Below the pieces are notes generated by a model. It was given only the letters and a program-made list of their open reading frames with translations, ran no database searches and was not told where the DNA came from. A program made the translations under genes and the position numbers. DNA of 64,000 bases from Escherichia coli (lineage in GTDB: Bacteria; Pseudomonadota; Gammaproteobacteria; Enterobacterales; Enterobacteriaceae), in contig NZ_AP027764.1 in NCBI RefSeq assembly GCF_036503815.1, forward strand, positions 1,860,001 through 1,924,000, written 5' to 3'. Positions 36,669 through 46,717 of the stretch are shown here, one piece after another (position 1 is the stretch's first letter; each line of letters opens with the position of its first letter).

Positions 36669-36678
36669 CTACATGCCA

Positions 36679-38262
36679 TCACACCTCGTACTCCATCTCG
36701 CCATCCTTATGCAGCGGAATAATCTGCACCTTCTGCACGCGATGGCTTTCCACCTGCAACGTTTTAAGCAAATAATCCCCCACCTGAACTTCTTCGCCAG
36801 GTTTTGGAATACGCTGTAAATATTCCATCAACAGCCCGGCAATGGTGTGATATTCACGTTTTTCATCCAGCGGCAGCGGCACATATTGCACCAGATCTTC
36901 CAGCGGCATATGACCATTCGCCGTCCAGGAACCGTCGGCATTCTTCTGAATATCATGGCGGGCGTCGATCTCTTCCACTTCGTTCGGTAAGTTACCGGCA
37001 ATGGTTTCAGTGACGTCACTTAATGTCACAATCCCTTCCACCGAGCCAAACTCATCCACCACAAAAGCAAAGTGTGTGCGGGCATTACGGAACTGCTCCA
37101 GGGCAGGTAACAACGGTAAAGTTTCCGGGAACACCAGCGGCTGGCGGATCAACACCCGCAGGTTGAGCGGTTCGCCGCGCAGTGACTGTTGTAACAGGTC
37201 GATAACGTGAACAACACCGAGCAAATCTTCTGCATCATCGCCGTCGGTAACGACCAGACGCGTGTGCTGATTTCGCTCCAGCAGCTGGCGGATCTCCTCT
37301 TCCGGCGCGTTGAGATCGATATGCTCAATATCGTGGCGCGACGTCATAATGCTGCTGACAGTACGCTGGTTAAGATTAAGTACCCGCTCAATCATCCGCC
37401 GTTCCTGCGGATTAAAGATCTGCTGGTTACCATGATCCACCAGCATGGACGCGGTTTCGGCATCCAGTTCCGCATCTTCTTTTTGCCCGCTTAACAAGCG
37501 CATTACCGCTTCGGTAGTCCGCTGGCGCAGCGTCTGGTTAGCGGAAAGAAAACGTCGCCGGTTAAAGATAGCCAGCTGATTGAGCGCCTCGATCATCACC
37601 GAGAAACCAATGGCAGCGTACAGGTAGCCTTTCGGAATGACGAAGCCGAAACCTTCCGCCACCAGGCTAAAGCCAATCATCAACAGGAAACTTAAGCAGA
37701 GTATGACGATGGTCGGGTGGCTATTAACGAACTGGGTTAACGGCTTGCTTGCCATCAGCATCAGGCTGATCGCGATAACCACGGCGGCCATCATGACCAG
37801 TAAATGGTCGACCATCCCGACGGCGGTAATCACCGAGTCAAGTGAGAAGATGGCGTCCAGCACCACAATTTGCGTCACCACGCCCCAGAACTTCGCACCT
37901 TTGCGTTGTGTGGGGTTATTGCTGTCTTTCCCCTCCAGCCGTTCGTTCAACTCCATCGTGGCTTTGAACAGCAGGAAGAAACCACCAAACAGCATGATTA
38001 AGTCGCGGGCACTAAAGGTAAACGAGCGGAAGCTGAACAGCGGTTGAGTCAGGGTGACCAGCCAGGAGATTGACGCCAGCAGTAACAGGCGCATTAACAT
38101 CGCCAGCAGCAGCCCGGTAACCCGTGCGCGGTCGCGCTGCTTCGGCGGTAGTTTTTCGGCGAGGATGGCAATAAAGACCAGGTTATCAATGCCGAGGACC
38201 AGTTCGATCACAATCAGCGTGATTAACCCGGCCCAGATAGACGGATCGGCAATCCATTCCAT
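36679..38262 (-). CDS. yegH: TerC/CBS/CorC_HlyC membrane protein YegH
   Basis: The 527-residue product is taken from the ATG at 38262 (MEWIADPSIWAGLITL); a longer frame to 38328 adds a non-conserved tail. Order: TerC-like membrane domain with about seven helices (about residues 10-235; IELVLGIDNLVFIAI and VVLDAIFSLDSVITA carry conserved Asp/Asn), two CBS domains (about 300-420) and a C-terminal CorC_HlyC domain (about 440-520). Possibly an ion transporter or its regulator; YegH has been linked to colanic acid and envelope traits but its substrate is unknown. Divergent from wza. Confidence 0.93.
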   Translation of the reverse strand: MEWIADPSIWAGLITLIVIELVLGIDNLVFIAILAEKLPPKQRDRARVTGLLLAMLMRLLLLASISWLVTLTQPLFSFRSFTFSARDLIMLFGGFFLLFKATMELNERLEGKDSNNPTQRKGAKFWGVVTQIVVLDAIFSLDSVITAVGMVDHLLVMMAAVVIAISLMLMASKPLTQFVNSHPTIVILCLSFLLMIGFSLVAEGFGFVIPKGYLYAAIGFSVMIEALNQLAIFNRRRFLSANQTLRQRTTEAVMRLLSGQKEDAELDAETASMLVDHGNQQIFNPQERRMIERVLNLNQRTVSSIMTSRHDIEHIDLNAPEEEIRQLLERNQHTRLVVTDGDDAEDLLGVVHVIDLLQQSLRGEPLNLRVLIRQPLVFPETLPLLPALEQFRNARTHFAFVVDEFGSVEGIVTLSDVTETIAGNLPNEVEEIDARHDIQKNADGSWTANGHMPLEDLVQYVPLPLDEKREYHTIAGLLMEYLQRIPKPGEEVQVGDYLLKTLQVESHRVQKVQIIPLHKDGEMEYEV

Positions 38263-38468
38263 AGTAAGTACAAAACCTATTCGTTGTATGACAAATGTCA
38301 CAATTCGATCATGGATAAATCGGGGCAAAAATGCAATGTTGCAGCACTATTTATCTCATATAATTTGAGGGTTATAACCTCACATTATCCCTGAATTAAA
38401 AGTGGCAATAATAAAACATTATTTAAGAAATATCGCATATGGAGACACTATATTAATTATTGTCAACC

Positions 38469-38482
38469 TAAAGAAAGTCCTA
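38469..38482 (+). promoter_or_regulatory. RcsAB box of the colanic acid operon
   Basis: TAAAGAAAGTCCTA fits the RcsAB consensus TAAGAATATTCCTA and differs by one base from the K-12 wza box as I recall it. RcsA-RcsB bound here activates the wza-wcaM operon under envelope stress. It lies about 25 bases upstream of the TATAAT candidate. Confidence 0.85.
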
Positions 38483-38703
38483 AAAAACATATTGATTGAC
38501 ACTTAATATAATTCTTAAAAATAGCCAATTGCCGAATTGTTACCTTGCCTGCTATTCCGTTAGCTGTAACACTTCCTCCTGCATTATTGGAAGCCAATAT
38601 TCAATTACCATAATGCCACCTTATATCTGGAAAATTAATTCACGGAATAACGCTTTTTCATAATCGACTGCATGATGAAAGAGTTGGAAAATCTAAACTA
38701 AAT

Positions 38704-38742
38704 CAGTGTATTGGTAGCTAAAAAGCCAGGGGCGGTAGCGTG
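38704..38742 (+). promoter_or_regulatory. JUMPstart sequence with ops element
   Basis: A 39-base JUMPstart element; its core GGCGGTAGCGTG (38731-38742) is the ops pause site that recruits the antiterminator RfaH to the transcribing polymerase. It lies in the wza leader 179 bases before the gene. RfaH allows transcription through the more than 20-kb operon. Confidence 0.92.
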
Positions 38743-38920
38743 TCTGGACGCCTGAAAGACCAGTCTGAATTATTCTGTCAATAGCCTGCGGATGAAATCA
38801 ATTTTTTTAGGACTGATGCCAGTTAAATTTTTATTCAATTAACTGCAAGGTAAATGTGCATGGCGACATTGCTATTAATAGTGCACAGGATAATTACTCT
38901 GCCAAAGTGATAAATAAACA

Positions 38921-40060
38921 ATGATGAAATCCAAAATGAAATTGATGCCATTATTGGTGTCAGTAACCTTGATAAGCGGTTGCACAGTACTTCCGGGCAG
39001 CAATATGTCGACGATGGGTAAAGACGTCATCAAACAGCAGGATGCTGATTTCGATCTCGACAAAATGGTGAATGTTTATCCGCTGACCCCGCGCCTGATT
39101 GATCAATTACGCCCACGCCCGAACGTCGCGCGCCCCAATATGACGCTGGAAAGCGAGATTGCCAATTATCAATATCGTGTCGGGCCGGGCGACGTTCTTA
39201 ATGTCACCGTCTGGGATCACCCGGAACTCACCACGCCAGCTGGTCAGTACCGCAGCTCCAGCGACACCGGCAACTGGGTACAGCCTGACGGCACCATGTT
39301 CTACCCGTATATCGGCAAGGTTCACGTAGTGGGGAAAACGCTCGCTGAAATCCGCAGTGATATTACCGGGCGCTTAGCGACGTACATCGCTGACCCGCAG
39401 GTGGACGTTAATATCGCCGCCTTCCGCTCGCAAAAAGCGTATATCTCAGGTCAGGTGAATAAATCCGGTCAACAGGCGATCACCAACGTACCATTGACCA
39501 TTCTCGACGCCATTAACGCCGCAGGTGGCCTGACCGACACCGCTGACTGGCGCAACGTGGTGCTAACACACAATGGTCGTGAAGAACGCATTTCTTTGCA
39601 GGCGCTGATGCAAAACGGTGACCTCAATCAGAATCGACTGCTTTACCCCGGCGATATCCTCTACGTGCCGCGTAATGATGATCTGAAAGTATTTGTGATG
39701 GGTGAAGTGAAGAAACAGAGCACCCTGAAAATGGACTTTAGCGGCATGACCTTGACTGAAGCCCTGGGCAATGCCGAAGGTATCGACATGACCACCTCCA
39801 ACGCCAGCGGCATCTTTGTCATTCGTCCGCTGAAAGGCGAGGGCGGGCGTAACGGCAAGATCGCCAATATCTACCAACTGGATATGTCCGATGCCACGTC
39901 GCTGGTGATGGCGACAGAATTCCGCCTGCAGCCTTATGACGTGGTGTATGTCACCACCGCCCCGGTTTCCCGCTGGAACCGTCTGATCAATCAGTTGCTG
40001 CCAACTATTAGCGGTGTCCGTTACATGACGGATACAGCCAGCGACATTCATAACTGGTAA
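38921..40060 (+). CDS. wza: Outer-membrane polysaccharide export lipoprotein Wza
   Basis: The 379-residue product has a lipoprotein signal peptide with lipobox LISGC; Cys21 is the predicted lipidated residue. The polysaccharide export (PES) domain (YRVGPGDVLNVTVWDHPEL) and SLBB domains (AYISGQVNKSGQQAI; VFVMGEVKKQSTL) follow, and the C-terminal amphipathic helix (SRWNRLINQLLPTISG) forms the outer-membrane alpha-barrel of the octamer. It is the export channel for colanic acid and docks on Wzc. First gene of the operon. Confidence 0.98.
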   Translation: MMKSKMKLMPLLVSVTLISGCTVLPGSNMSTMGKDVIKQQDADFDLDKMVNVYPLTPRLIDQLRPRPNVARPNMTLESEIANYQYRVGPGDVLNVTVWDHPELTTPAGQYRSSSDTGNWVQPDGTMFYPYIGKVHVVGKTLAEIRSDITGRLATYIADPQVDVNIAAFRSQKAYISGQVNKSGQQAITNVPLTILDAINAAGGLTDTADWRNVVLTHNGREERISLQALMQNGDLNQNRLLYPGDILYVPRNDDLKVFVMGEVKKQSTLKMDFSGMTLTEALGNAEGIDMTTSNASGIFVIRPLKGEGGRNGKIANIYQLDMSDATSLVMATEFRLQPYDVVYVTTAPVSRWNRLINQLLPTISGVRYMTDTASDIHNW

Positions 40061-40065
40061 TCGTC

Positions 40066-40509
40066 ATGTTTAACAACATCTTAGTTGTCTGTGTCGGCAA
40101 TATTTGCCGTTCCCCGACGGCGGAACGCTTACTGCAACGTTATCACCCTGAGCTGAAAGTAGAATCCGCTGGTCTCGGCGCACTGGTCGGTAAAGGGGCT
40201 GATCCTACTGCCATCAGTGTTGCTGCAGAACATCAACTGTCTCTGGAAGGTCACTGTGCCCGTCAAATCAGCCGCAGCCTGTGTCGCAACTACGACCTGA
40301 TTTTGACCATGGAAAAGCGCCATATCGAACGCTTATGCGAGATGGCACCTGAGATGCGCGGCAAAGTGATGCTGTTTGGTCACTGGGATAACGAATGTGA
40401 AATCCCCGATCCGTATCGCAAAAGCCGGGAAACGTTTGCAGCGGTGTACACATTACTTGAACGGTCTGCCCGCCAGTGGGCGCAGGCATTGAACGCAGAG
40501 CAGGTATAA
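40066..40509 (+). CDS. wzb: Low-molecular-weight protein tyrosine phosphatase Wzb
   Basis: The 147-residue product has the active site CVGNICRS (Cys9, Arg15) at the N-terminus and the general-acid aspartate in EIPDPYRKS near residue 115. It removes phosphate from the tyrosine tail of Wzc, which is required for polymer assembly and export. It starts 6 bases after wza and ends 2 bases before wzc. Confidence 0.98.
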   Translation: MFNNILVVCVGNICRSPTAERLLQRYHPELKVESAGLGALVGKGADPTAISVAAEHQLSLEGHCARQISRSLCRNYDLILTMEKRHIERLCEMAPEMRGKVMLFGHWDNECEIPDPYRKSRETFAAVYTLLERSARQWAQALNAEQV

Positions 40510-40511
40510 CA

Positions 40512-42674
40512 ATGACAGAAAAAGTAAAACAACATGCCGCTCCGGTAACGGGCAGTGATGAAATCGATATTGGTCGCCTGGTCGGCACCGTCATTGAAGC
40601 GCGCTGGTGGGTAATTGGCATCACCGCCGTATTCGCCCTCTGTGCCGTGATTTACACCTTCTTCGCTACGCCGATATACAGCGCCGACGCACTGGTACAA
40701 ATCGAGCAAAGCAGCGGCAATTCGTTAGTGCAGGATATCGGCTCTGCGTTAGCCAACAAGCCGCCAGCATCGGACGCTGAGATCCAGTTGATTCGCTCGC
40801 GTCTGGTGCTCGGTAAAACGGTGGACGATCTCGACCTCGATATTGCGGTGAGCAAAAACACGTTCCCGATTTTCGGTGCGGGCTGGGATCGCCTGATGGG
40901 ACGTCAGAACGAGACCGTAAAAGTGACCACCTTTAACCGACCAAAAGAGATGGTGGATCAGGTGTTTACGCTTAATGTGCTGGACGATAAAAACTACACT
41001 TTGAGCAGCGACGGCGGCTTTAGCGCTCGTGGGCAAGCGGGTCAGATGCTGAAAAAAGAAGGCGTCACGCTGATGGTTGAAGCCATTCACGCCAGCCCGG
41101 GCAGTGAGTTTACCGTCACTAAATACTCAACGCTGGGGATGATCAATCAACTGCAAAACAGCCTGACGGTAACAGAGAATGGCAAAGACGCTGGCGTACT
41201 AAGCCTGACTTATACCGGTGAAGATCGCGAACAGATCCGCGACATTCTTAACAGTATCGCCCGTAACTATCAGGAACAAAATATTGAGCGCAAATCGGCG
41301 GAAGCGTCGAAAAGCCTCGCTTTCCTCGCGCAACAGTTACCGGAAGTACGTAGCCGCCTTGATGTTGCCGAAAACAAACTGAATGCCTTCCGTCAGGATA
41401 AAGATTCTGTTGATCTTCCGCTGGAAGCGAAAGCGGTGCTTGATTCAATGGTGAACATCGACGCGCAGCTGAACGAACTGACCTTTAAAGAGGCGGAAAT
41501 CTCCAAGCTGTACACCAAAGTTCACCCGGCGTACCGCACGCTGCTGGAGAAACGTCAGGCGCTGGAAGAAGAGAAGGCCAAACTTAACGGTCGCGTAACG
41601 GCGATGCCGAAAACCCAGCAGGAGATTGTGCGTCTGACGCGCGATGTCGAGTCTGGGCAGCAGGTCTATATGCAACTGTTGAATAAAGAGCAGGAGCTGA
41701 AAATTACCGAGGCCAGCACCGTCGGCGATGTGCGTATTGTTGACCCGGCAATCACCCAGCCTGGCGTGCTGAAACCGAAGAAAGGGCTGATTATTCTCGG
41801 CGCAATCATCCTCGGCCTGATGCTTTCTATCGTGGGTGTGCTGCTGCGCTCGTTGTTCAATCGCGGCATTGAAAGCCCGCAGGTGCTGGAAGAACACGGC
41901 ATCAGCGTCTATGCCAGCATCCCGCTGTCGGAATGGCAAAAAGCGCGCGATAGCGTCAAAACCATCAAAGGGGTTAAACGCTATAAACAGAGCCAGCTAC
42001 TGGCTGTGGGGAATCCAACCGATCTGGCGATTGAAGCCATCCGTAGTCTGCGTACCAGTTTGCACTTCGCGATGATGCAGGCGCAGAACAATGTGTTGAT
42101 GATGACCGGGGTTAGCCCGTCAATCGGTAAAACCTTTGTCTGCGCTAACCTGGCGGCGGTCATTAGCCAGACCAATAAACGGGTGTTGTTGATCGACTGT
42201 GATATGCGCAAAGGCTACACCCACGAGCTGTTGGGCACCAATAATGTCAATGGCCTGTCGGAAATTCTGATTGGTCAGGGCGACATTACTACCGCTGCTA
42301 AACCCACTTCGATTGCCAAATTTGACCTGATCCCGCGCGGCCAGGTGCCGCCAAATCCTTCTGAACTGTTGATGAGCGAACGCTTTGCGGAACTGGTGAA
42401 CTGGGCGAGTAAAAACTACGACCTGGTGTTAATTGATACGCCGCCGATTCTGGCAGTGACCGATGCGGCAATTGTTGGTCGTCATGTCGGAACCACATTA
42501 ATGGTGGCGCGTTATGCGGTCAACACCTTGAAAGAAGTGGAAACCAGTCTGAGCCGCTTTGAGCAAAACGGAATTCCGGTGAAAGGGGTGATTCTGAACT
42601 CCATCTTCCGCCGCGCCAGCGCGTATCAGGATTATGGCTATTACGAATACGAATATAAGTCGGACGCGAAATAA
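40512..42674 (+). CDS. wzc: Tyrosine autokinase and polysaccharide co-polymerase Wzc
   Basis: The 720-residue product begins at 40512 (MTEKVKQHAAPVTG). Order: Wzz-type N-terminus with transmembrane helix (about 32-52), long periplasmic coiled-coil region, second helix (about 427-447), cytoplasmic BY-kinase with Walker A GVSPSIGKTF, A' VLLIDCDMRKG and B LVLIDTPPI, and a tyrosine-rich tail YQDYGYYEYEYKSDAK. Cycling of tail phosphorylation by Wzc and Wzb drives octamer assembly and colanic acid chain export through Wza. Confidence 0.98.
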   Translation: MTEKVKQHAAPVTGSDEIDIGRLVGTVIEARWWVIGITAVFALCAVIYTFFATPIYSADALVQIEQSSGNSLVQDIGSALANKPPASDAEIQLIRSRLVLGKTVDDLDLDIAVSKNTFPIFGAGWDRLMGRQNETVKVTTFNRPKEMVDQVFTLNVLDDKNYTLSSDGGFSARGQAGQMLKKEGVTLMVEAIHASPGSEFTVTKYSTLGMINQLQNSLTVTENGKDAGVLSLTYTGEDREQIRDILNSIARNYQEQNIERKSAEASKSLAFLAQQLPEVRSRLDVAENKLNAFRQDKDSVDLPLEAKAVLDSMVNIDAQLNELTFKEAEISKLYTKVHPAYRTLLEKRQALEEEKAKLNGRVTAMPKTQQEIVRLTRDVESGQQVYMQLLNKEQELKITEASTVGDVRIVDPAITQPGVLKPKKGLIILGAIILGLMLSIVGVLLRSLFNRGIESPQVLEEHGISVYASIPLSEWQKARDSVKTIKGVKRYKQSQLLAVGNPTDLAIEAIRSLRTSLHFAMMQAQNNVLMMTGVSPSIGKTFVCANLAAVISQTNKRVLLIDCDMRKGYTHELLGTNNVNGLSEILIGQGDITTAAKPTSIAKFDLIPRGQVPPNPSELLMSERFAELVNWASKNYDLVLIDTPPILAVTDAAIVGRHVGTTLMVARYAVNTLKEVETSLSRFEQNGIPVKGVILNSIFRRASAYQDYGYYEYEYKSDAK

Positions 42675-42685
42675 CGAGATCCGCT

Positions 42686-42788
42686 GTCGGATGCGATGCT
42701 GACGCATCTTATCCGACCTACGTTCACGCCGCATCAGGCAAGCAAACCCGCTCCGTAGGCCGGATAAGGCATTCACGCCGCATCCGGC
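42686..42788. repeat. REP/BIME cluster between wzc and wcaA
   Basis: Two palindromic units: GTCGGAT ... ATCCGAC (42686-42717) and GCCGGAT ... ATCCGGC (42759-42788), with a further REP fragment GCCGCATCAGGC near 42728-42739. They occupy the 177-base gap within the operon and may protect the upstream wza-wzb-wzc mRNA, allowing different levels for the export and glycosyltransferase genes. Confidence 0.85.
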
Positions 42789-42851
42789 AACAGAACCTGT
42801 AAACCAGCTTATAAACCGGCAGAACATCTCGATACTCCGGGAGAACAACCT

Positions 42852-43691
42852 ATGAAAGACAATCCGCTGATCTCAATCTATATGCCGACCTGGAACCGCC
42901 AACAACTGGCGATTCGGGCGATAAAATCGGTCCTGCGCCAGGACTACAGCAACTGGGAGATGATTATCGTGGATGATTGCTCCACCTCCTGGGAACAGTT
43001 GCAACAGTACGTCACCGCCCTCAACGATTCGCGCATTACGTACATTCACAACGACATTAACAGCGGGGCGTGCGCGGTACGTAACCAGGCGATTATGCTG
43101 GCACAAGGGGAATACATCACCGGGATCGATGACGACGATGAATGGACACCCAACCGCCTGAGCGTCTTCCTCGCCCATAAACAGCAACTGGTCACACACG
43201 CCTTTTTGTACGCTAACGACTACGTTTGCCAGGGCGAAGTCTATTCCCAACCGGCAAGCTTGCCGCTGTATCCCAAATCGCCGTATTCACGCCGCCTGTT
43301 CTACAAACGCAATATCATTGGTAATCAGGTGTTTAGCTGGGCGTGGCGTTTCAAAGAGTGCTTGTTCGATACCGAACTGAAAGCGGCACAGGATTACGAC
43401 ATCTTCCTGCGAATGGTGGTGGAGTACGGCGAACCGTGGAAAGTGGAAGAGGCGACGCAGATCCTGCATATCAATCACGGCGAAATGCAGATCACCTCGT
43501 CACCGAAAAAATTCTCCGGGTACTTCCACTTTTATCGTAAGCACAAAGACAAATTCGACCGCGCCAGCAAAAAATATCAGTTGTTTACCCTCTACCAGAT
43601 CCGCAATAAACGCATGACCTGGCGCACCTTGTTGACGCTGCTGTCGGTGCGTAACGGCAAACGTCTGGCTGATGGAATTCGGGGGCGCTAA
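42852..43691 (+). CDS. wcaA: Colanic acid glycosyltransferase WcaA (GT2)
   Basis: The 279-residue product is a GT-A, family 2 transferase. It starts ISIYMPTWNRQQLAIRAIKS, with MIIVDDCS and the metal-binding IDDDDEW (DxD) around residues 95-100. It adds one sugar of the colanic acid repeat at the cytoplasmic face; which sugar is not shown by sequence. CGGGAGAA precedes the ATG. Confidence 0.96.
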   Translation: MKDNPLISIYMPTWNRQQLAIRAIKSVLRQDYSNWEMIIVDDCSTSWEQLQQYVTALNDSRITYIHNDINSGACAVRNQAIMLAQGEYITGIDDDDEWTPNRLSVFLAHKQQLVTHAFLYANDYVCQGEVYSQPASLPLYPKSPYSRRLFYKRNIIGNQVFSWAWRFKECLFDTELKAAQDYDIFLRMVVEYGEPWKVEEATQILHINHGEMQITSSPKKFSGYFHFYRKHKDKFDRASKKYQLFTLYQIRNKRMTWRTLLTLLSVRNGKRLADGIRGR

Positions 43692-43693
43692 AG

Positions 43694-44182
43694 ATGCTGG
43701 AAGATCTGCGCGCCAACAGCTGGAGTTTACGCCCGTGCTGCATGGTTCTTGCCTATCGCGTTGCTCATTTTTGTTCAGTGTGGCGCAAAAAGAACCTCCT
43801 CAACAATCTGTGGGCGGCCCCGCTGCTGGTGTTGTATCGCATTATCACCGAATGCTTTTTCGGTTATGAAATCCAGGCCGCCGCGACCATTGGCCGACGC
43901 TTTACTATCCATCACGGCTATGCCGTAGTGATCAATAAAAACGTGGTCGCGGGGGATGATTTCACCATTCGCCACGGCGTCACTATCGGCAATCGTGGTG
44001 CCGATAACATGGCATGTCCACACATTGGCAACGGCGTCGAGCTTGGTGCCAACGTCATTATTCTCGGCGATATCACGATTGGTAACAACGTTACCGTGGG
44101 GGCGGGCAGCGTGGTGCTCGACGCAATCCCGGACAACGCGCTGGTGGTGGGAGAAAAAGCGCGAGTGAAGGTAATTAAATGA
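43694..44182 (+). CDS. wcaB: Colanic acid acetyltransferase WcaB
   Basis: The 162-residue product has a serine O-acetyltransferase-like left-handed beta helix made of hexapeptide repeats (IGNRGADNMACPHIGNGVEL; VIILGDITIGNNVTVGAGS) after a helical N-terminus. It is one of two acetyltransferases in the operon. Starts 2 bases after wcaA and overlaps wcaC by 4 bases. Confidence 0.96.
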   Translation: MLEDLRANSWSLRPCCMVLAYRVAHFCSVWRKKNLLNNLWAAPLLVLYRIITECFFGYEIQAAATIGRRFTIHHGYAVVINKNVVAGDDFTIRHGVTIGNRGADNMACPHIGNGVELGANVIILGDITIGNNVTVGAGSVVLDAIPDNALVVGEKARVKVIK

Positions 44183-45396
44183 ATATTCTGCAATTTAATG
44201 TGCGACTGGCGGAAGGCGGGGCGGCAGGTGTGGCGTTAGATCTCCACCAGCGCGCGCTGCAACAGGGGCTGGCGTCACATTTTGTCTACGGCTACGGCAA
44301 AGGCGGCAAAGAGAGCGTCAGCCATCAGAACTATCCGCAGGTCATCAAACATACGCCGCGGATGACCGCGATGGCGAACATTGCCCTGTTTCGTCTGTTT
44401 AATCGCGATCTGTTCGGCAATTTCAATGAGTTATATCGCACCATTACTCGCACACCGGGACCGGTAGTCCTGCATTTTCATGTGCTGCACAGCTACTGGT
44501 TGAATCTTAAGAGCGTGGTGCGCTTTTGCGAAAAGGTGAAAAACCACAAACCGGATGTCACTTTGGTCTGGACACTGCACGATCACTGGAGCGTTACCGG
44601 ACGCTGTGCTTTTACCGACGGTTGCGAAGGCTGGAAAACGGGCTGCCAGAAATGCCCGACCTTAAATAACTATCCGCCGGTGAAGATTGATCGCGCACAC
44701 CAGCTGGTGGCGGGCAAACGCCAGTTATTCCGCGAGATGCTGGCGCTGGGCTGTCAGTTTATTTCCCCCAGCCAGCATGTGGCTGATGCTTTCAATAGCC
44801 TGTACGGTCCAGGGCGTTGCCGGATTATCAATAATGGCATTGATATGGCAACCGAAGCGATTCTGGCGGACCTGCCTCCGGTGCGCGAAACCCAGGGTAA
44901 GCCGAAAATCGCGGTGGTGGCGCATGACCTGCGTTACGACGGCAAAACTAACCAGCAACTGGTGCGCGAGATGATGGCGCTGGGTGACAAAATAGAACTG
45001 CATACCTTTGGTAAGTTTTCGCCGTTCACCGCTGGTAACGTGGTTAATCACGGCTTTGAAACTGACAAGCGCAAGTTGATGAGCGCGCTCAATCAGATGG
45101 ATGCGCTGGTATTCAGTTCTCGCGTCGATAACTACCCGCTGATTTTGTGTGAGGCGCTATCGATTGGTGTGCCGGTGATCGCCACCCATAGCGATGCGGC
45201 GCGGGAAGTGTTGCAAAAATCCGGCGGTAAAACCGTCAGCGAAGAAGAGGTGCTGCAACTGGTGCAGTTAAGCAAACCGGAAATCGCGCAGGCGATATTT
45301 GGTACCACGTTGGCCGGGTTCAGCCAGCGCAGCCGCGCCGCCTACAGTGGACAACAGATGCTGGAGGAGTATGTCAACTTCTATCAGAATCTGTAG
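44179..45396 (+). CDS. wcaC: Colanic acid glycosyltransferase WcaC (GT4)
   Basis: The 405-residue product is a GT-B family 4 enzyme. The N-terminal domain starts MNILQFNVRLAEGGAAGVAL; the C-terminal domain has the donor-binding E-x7-E-like region FSSRVDNYPLILCEALSIGVPVIAT. It adds a sugar of the repeat unit. Its start overlaps wcaB by 4 bases and its end overlaps wcaD by 26 bases. Confidence 0.96.
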   Translation: MNILQFNVRLAEGGAAGVALDLHQRALQQGLASHFVYGYGKGGKESVSHQNYPQVIKHTPRMTAMANIALFRLFNRDLFGNFNELYRTITRTPGPVVLHFHVLHSYWLNLKSVVRFCEKVKNHKPDVTLVWTLHDHWSVTGRCAFTDGCEGWKTGCQKCPTLNNYPPVKIDRAHQLVAGKRQLFREMLALGCQFISPSQHVADAFNSLYGPGRCRIINNGIDMATEAILADLPPVRETQGKPKIAVVAHDLRYDGKTNQQLVREMMALGDKIELHTFGKFSPFTAGNVVNHGFETDKRKLMSALNQMDALVFSSRVDNYPLILCEALSIGVPVIATHSDAAREVLQKSGGKTVSEEEVLQLVQLSKPEIAQAIFGTTLAGFSQRSRAAYSGQQMLEEYVNFYQNL

Positions 45397-46575
45397 CTAC
45401 CTGCTGCTGCCGCTGATCTACCTGCTGGTTAACGTCAAAATCGCCCAGCTTGGCGAAAGTTTCCCCATCACCATCGTCACTTTTTTACCTGTCTTGTTAC
45501 TGCTGTTTTTAGAGCGCATCAGCGTTAAAAAATTGATGATTGCCTTAGGGATTGGTGCGGGACTCACGGCGTTTAACTACCTGTTTGGTCAGTCGCTGGA
45601 TGCCAGTAAATACGTCACTTCAACTATGCTGTTTGTCTATATTGTGATCATTATTGGCATGGTGTGGAGTATTCGTTTTAAAACAATTTCGCCACACAAC
45701 TATCGCAAGATATTACGTTTCTTTTATCTGGTGGTGGGGCTGGTGGTGGCGCTGGCGGCGGTGGAGATGGCGCAAATTATCCTCACTGGCGGCAGCAGTA
45801 TTATGGAGTCGATTTCGAAATATCTGATTTACAGCAACAGTTATGTGCTGAATTTCATTAAATTCGGCGGCAAGCGCACGACAGCACTTTATTTCGAACC
45901 GGCATTTTTCGCTCTGGCATTAATCTCAATTTGGCTCAGCATCAAACAGTTTGGTATCAAAACGCCTAAAACCGATGCTATGATTCTCGCAGGGATAATA
46001 TTATCCGGATCGTTTTCAGGGGTTATGACCTTTATCCTGTTTTATTTGTTGGAGTGGGCGTTTCAATATCTGAACAAAGAGGCGATTAAGAAAAAGTTAC
46101 CGTTAGCATTGATTTCTCTGGCTGTATTCCTGGTTGGTGTGGTAATCGCGTTTCCTTATATTTCCACCCGCTTGGGCGATTTAGGTACGGAAGGATCGTC
46201 ATCGTATTATCGTATTGTCGGTCCACTGGTGATGGTCGGTTATTCTTTGAGCCATATTGACGGTGTAGTCAGATTTGGCTCACTTTATGAATATGTCGCA
46301 TCATTCGGAATATTTAACGGTGCGGATGTCGGAAAAACCATAGACAATGGTTTGTATCTGCTGATTATTTATTTTTCCTGGTTCGCAGTGCTTTTATCAC
46401 TGTGGTACATGGGGAAAGTGATAAAAATGATGATCAACGCTTTTGGTGATAATCGCAATTTTCGTGTGCAGCTCTATCTTTTTACTCCGGTGTCGCTGTT
46501 TTTTACCGGTTCGATATTTAGCCCGGAATATGCATTTTTAATCGTCTGTCCATTTATTTTGCGAAAAGCGTTAAA

Positions 46576-46591
<16 letters not shown>
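45371..46591 (+). CDS. wcaD: Colanic acid polymerase WcaD (Wzy-like), C-terminus altered by ERIC
   Basis: The 406-residue product is an inner-membrane protein with about ten helices and a long periplasmic loop, taken from the ATG at 45371 that overlaps wcaC. It polymerises repeat units on the periplasmic side. K-12 WcaD ends NITR (405 residues); here it ends NIHPK because an ERIC element entered the codon after the last Asn. The change touches only the extreme C-terminus, so function is probably kept (inference). Confidence 0.95.
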
Positions 46592-46703
<112 letters not shown>

Positions 46704-46717
46704 TACGAGGTAAGAAC

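Larger units (their letters stand above)
38263..38920. other. yegH-wza regulatory region and long wza leader
   Basis: This 658-base gap has no gene. It is A+T rich in 38340-38700 and contains the RcsAB box and JUMPstart listed separately. A TATAAT at 38507-38512 is the best candidate -10 for wza, which would give a leader of about 400 nt; there is no good -35, as expected for an activator-dependent promoter. Confidence 0.6.

Noticed and set aside
36482..36682. 66-codon minus-strand frame across the structured segment and a REP
   Set aside because: Composition follows the hairpins and REP (RPDKTRKRRIRR is what REP sequence translates to); no ribosome site.
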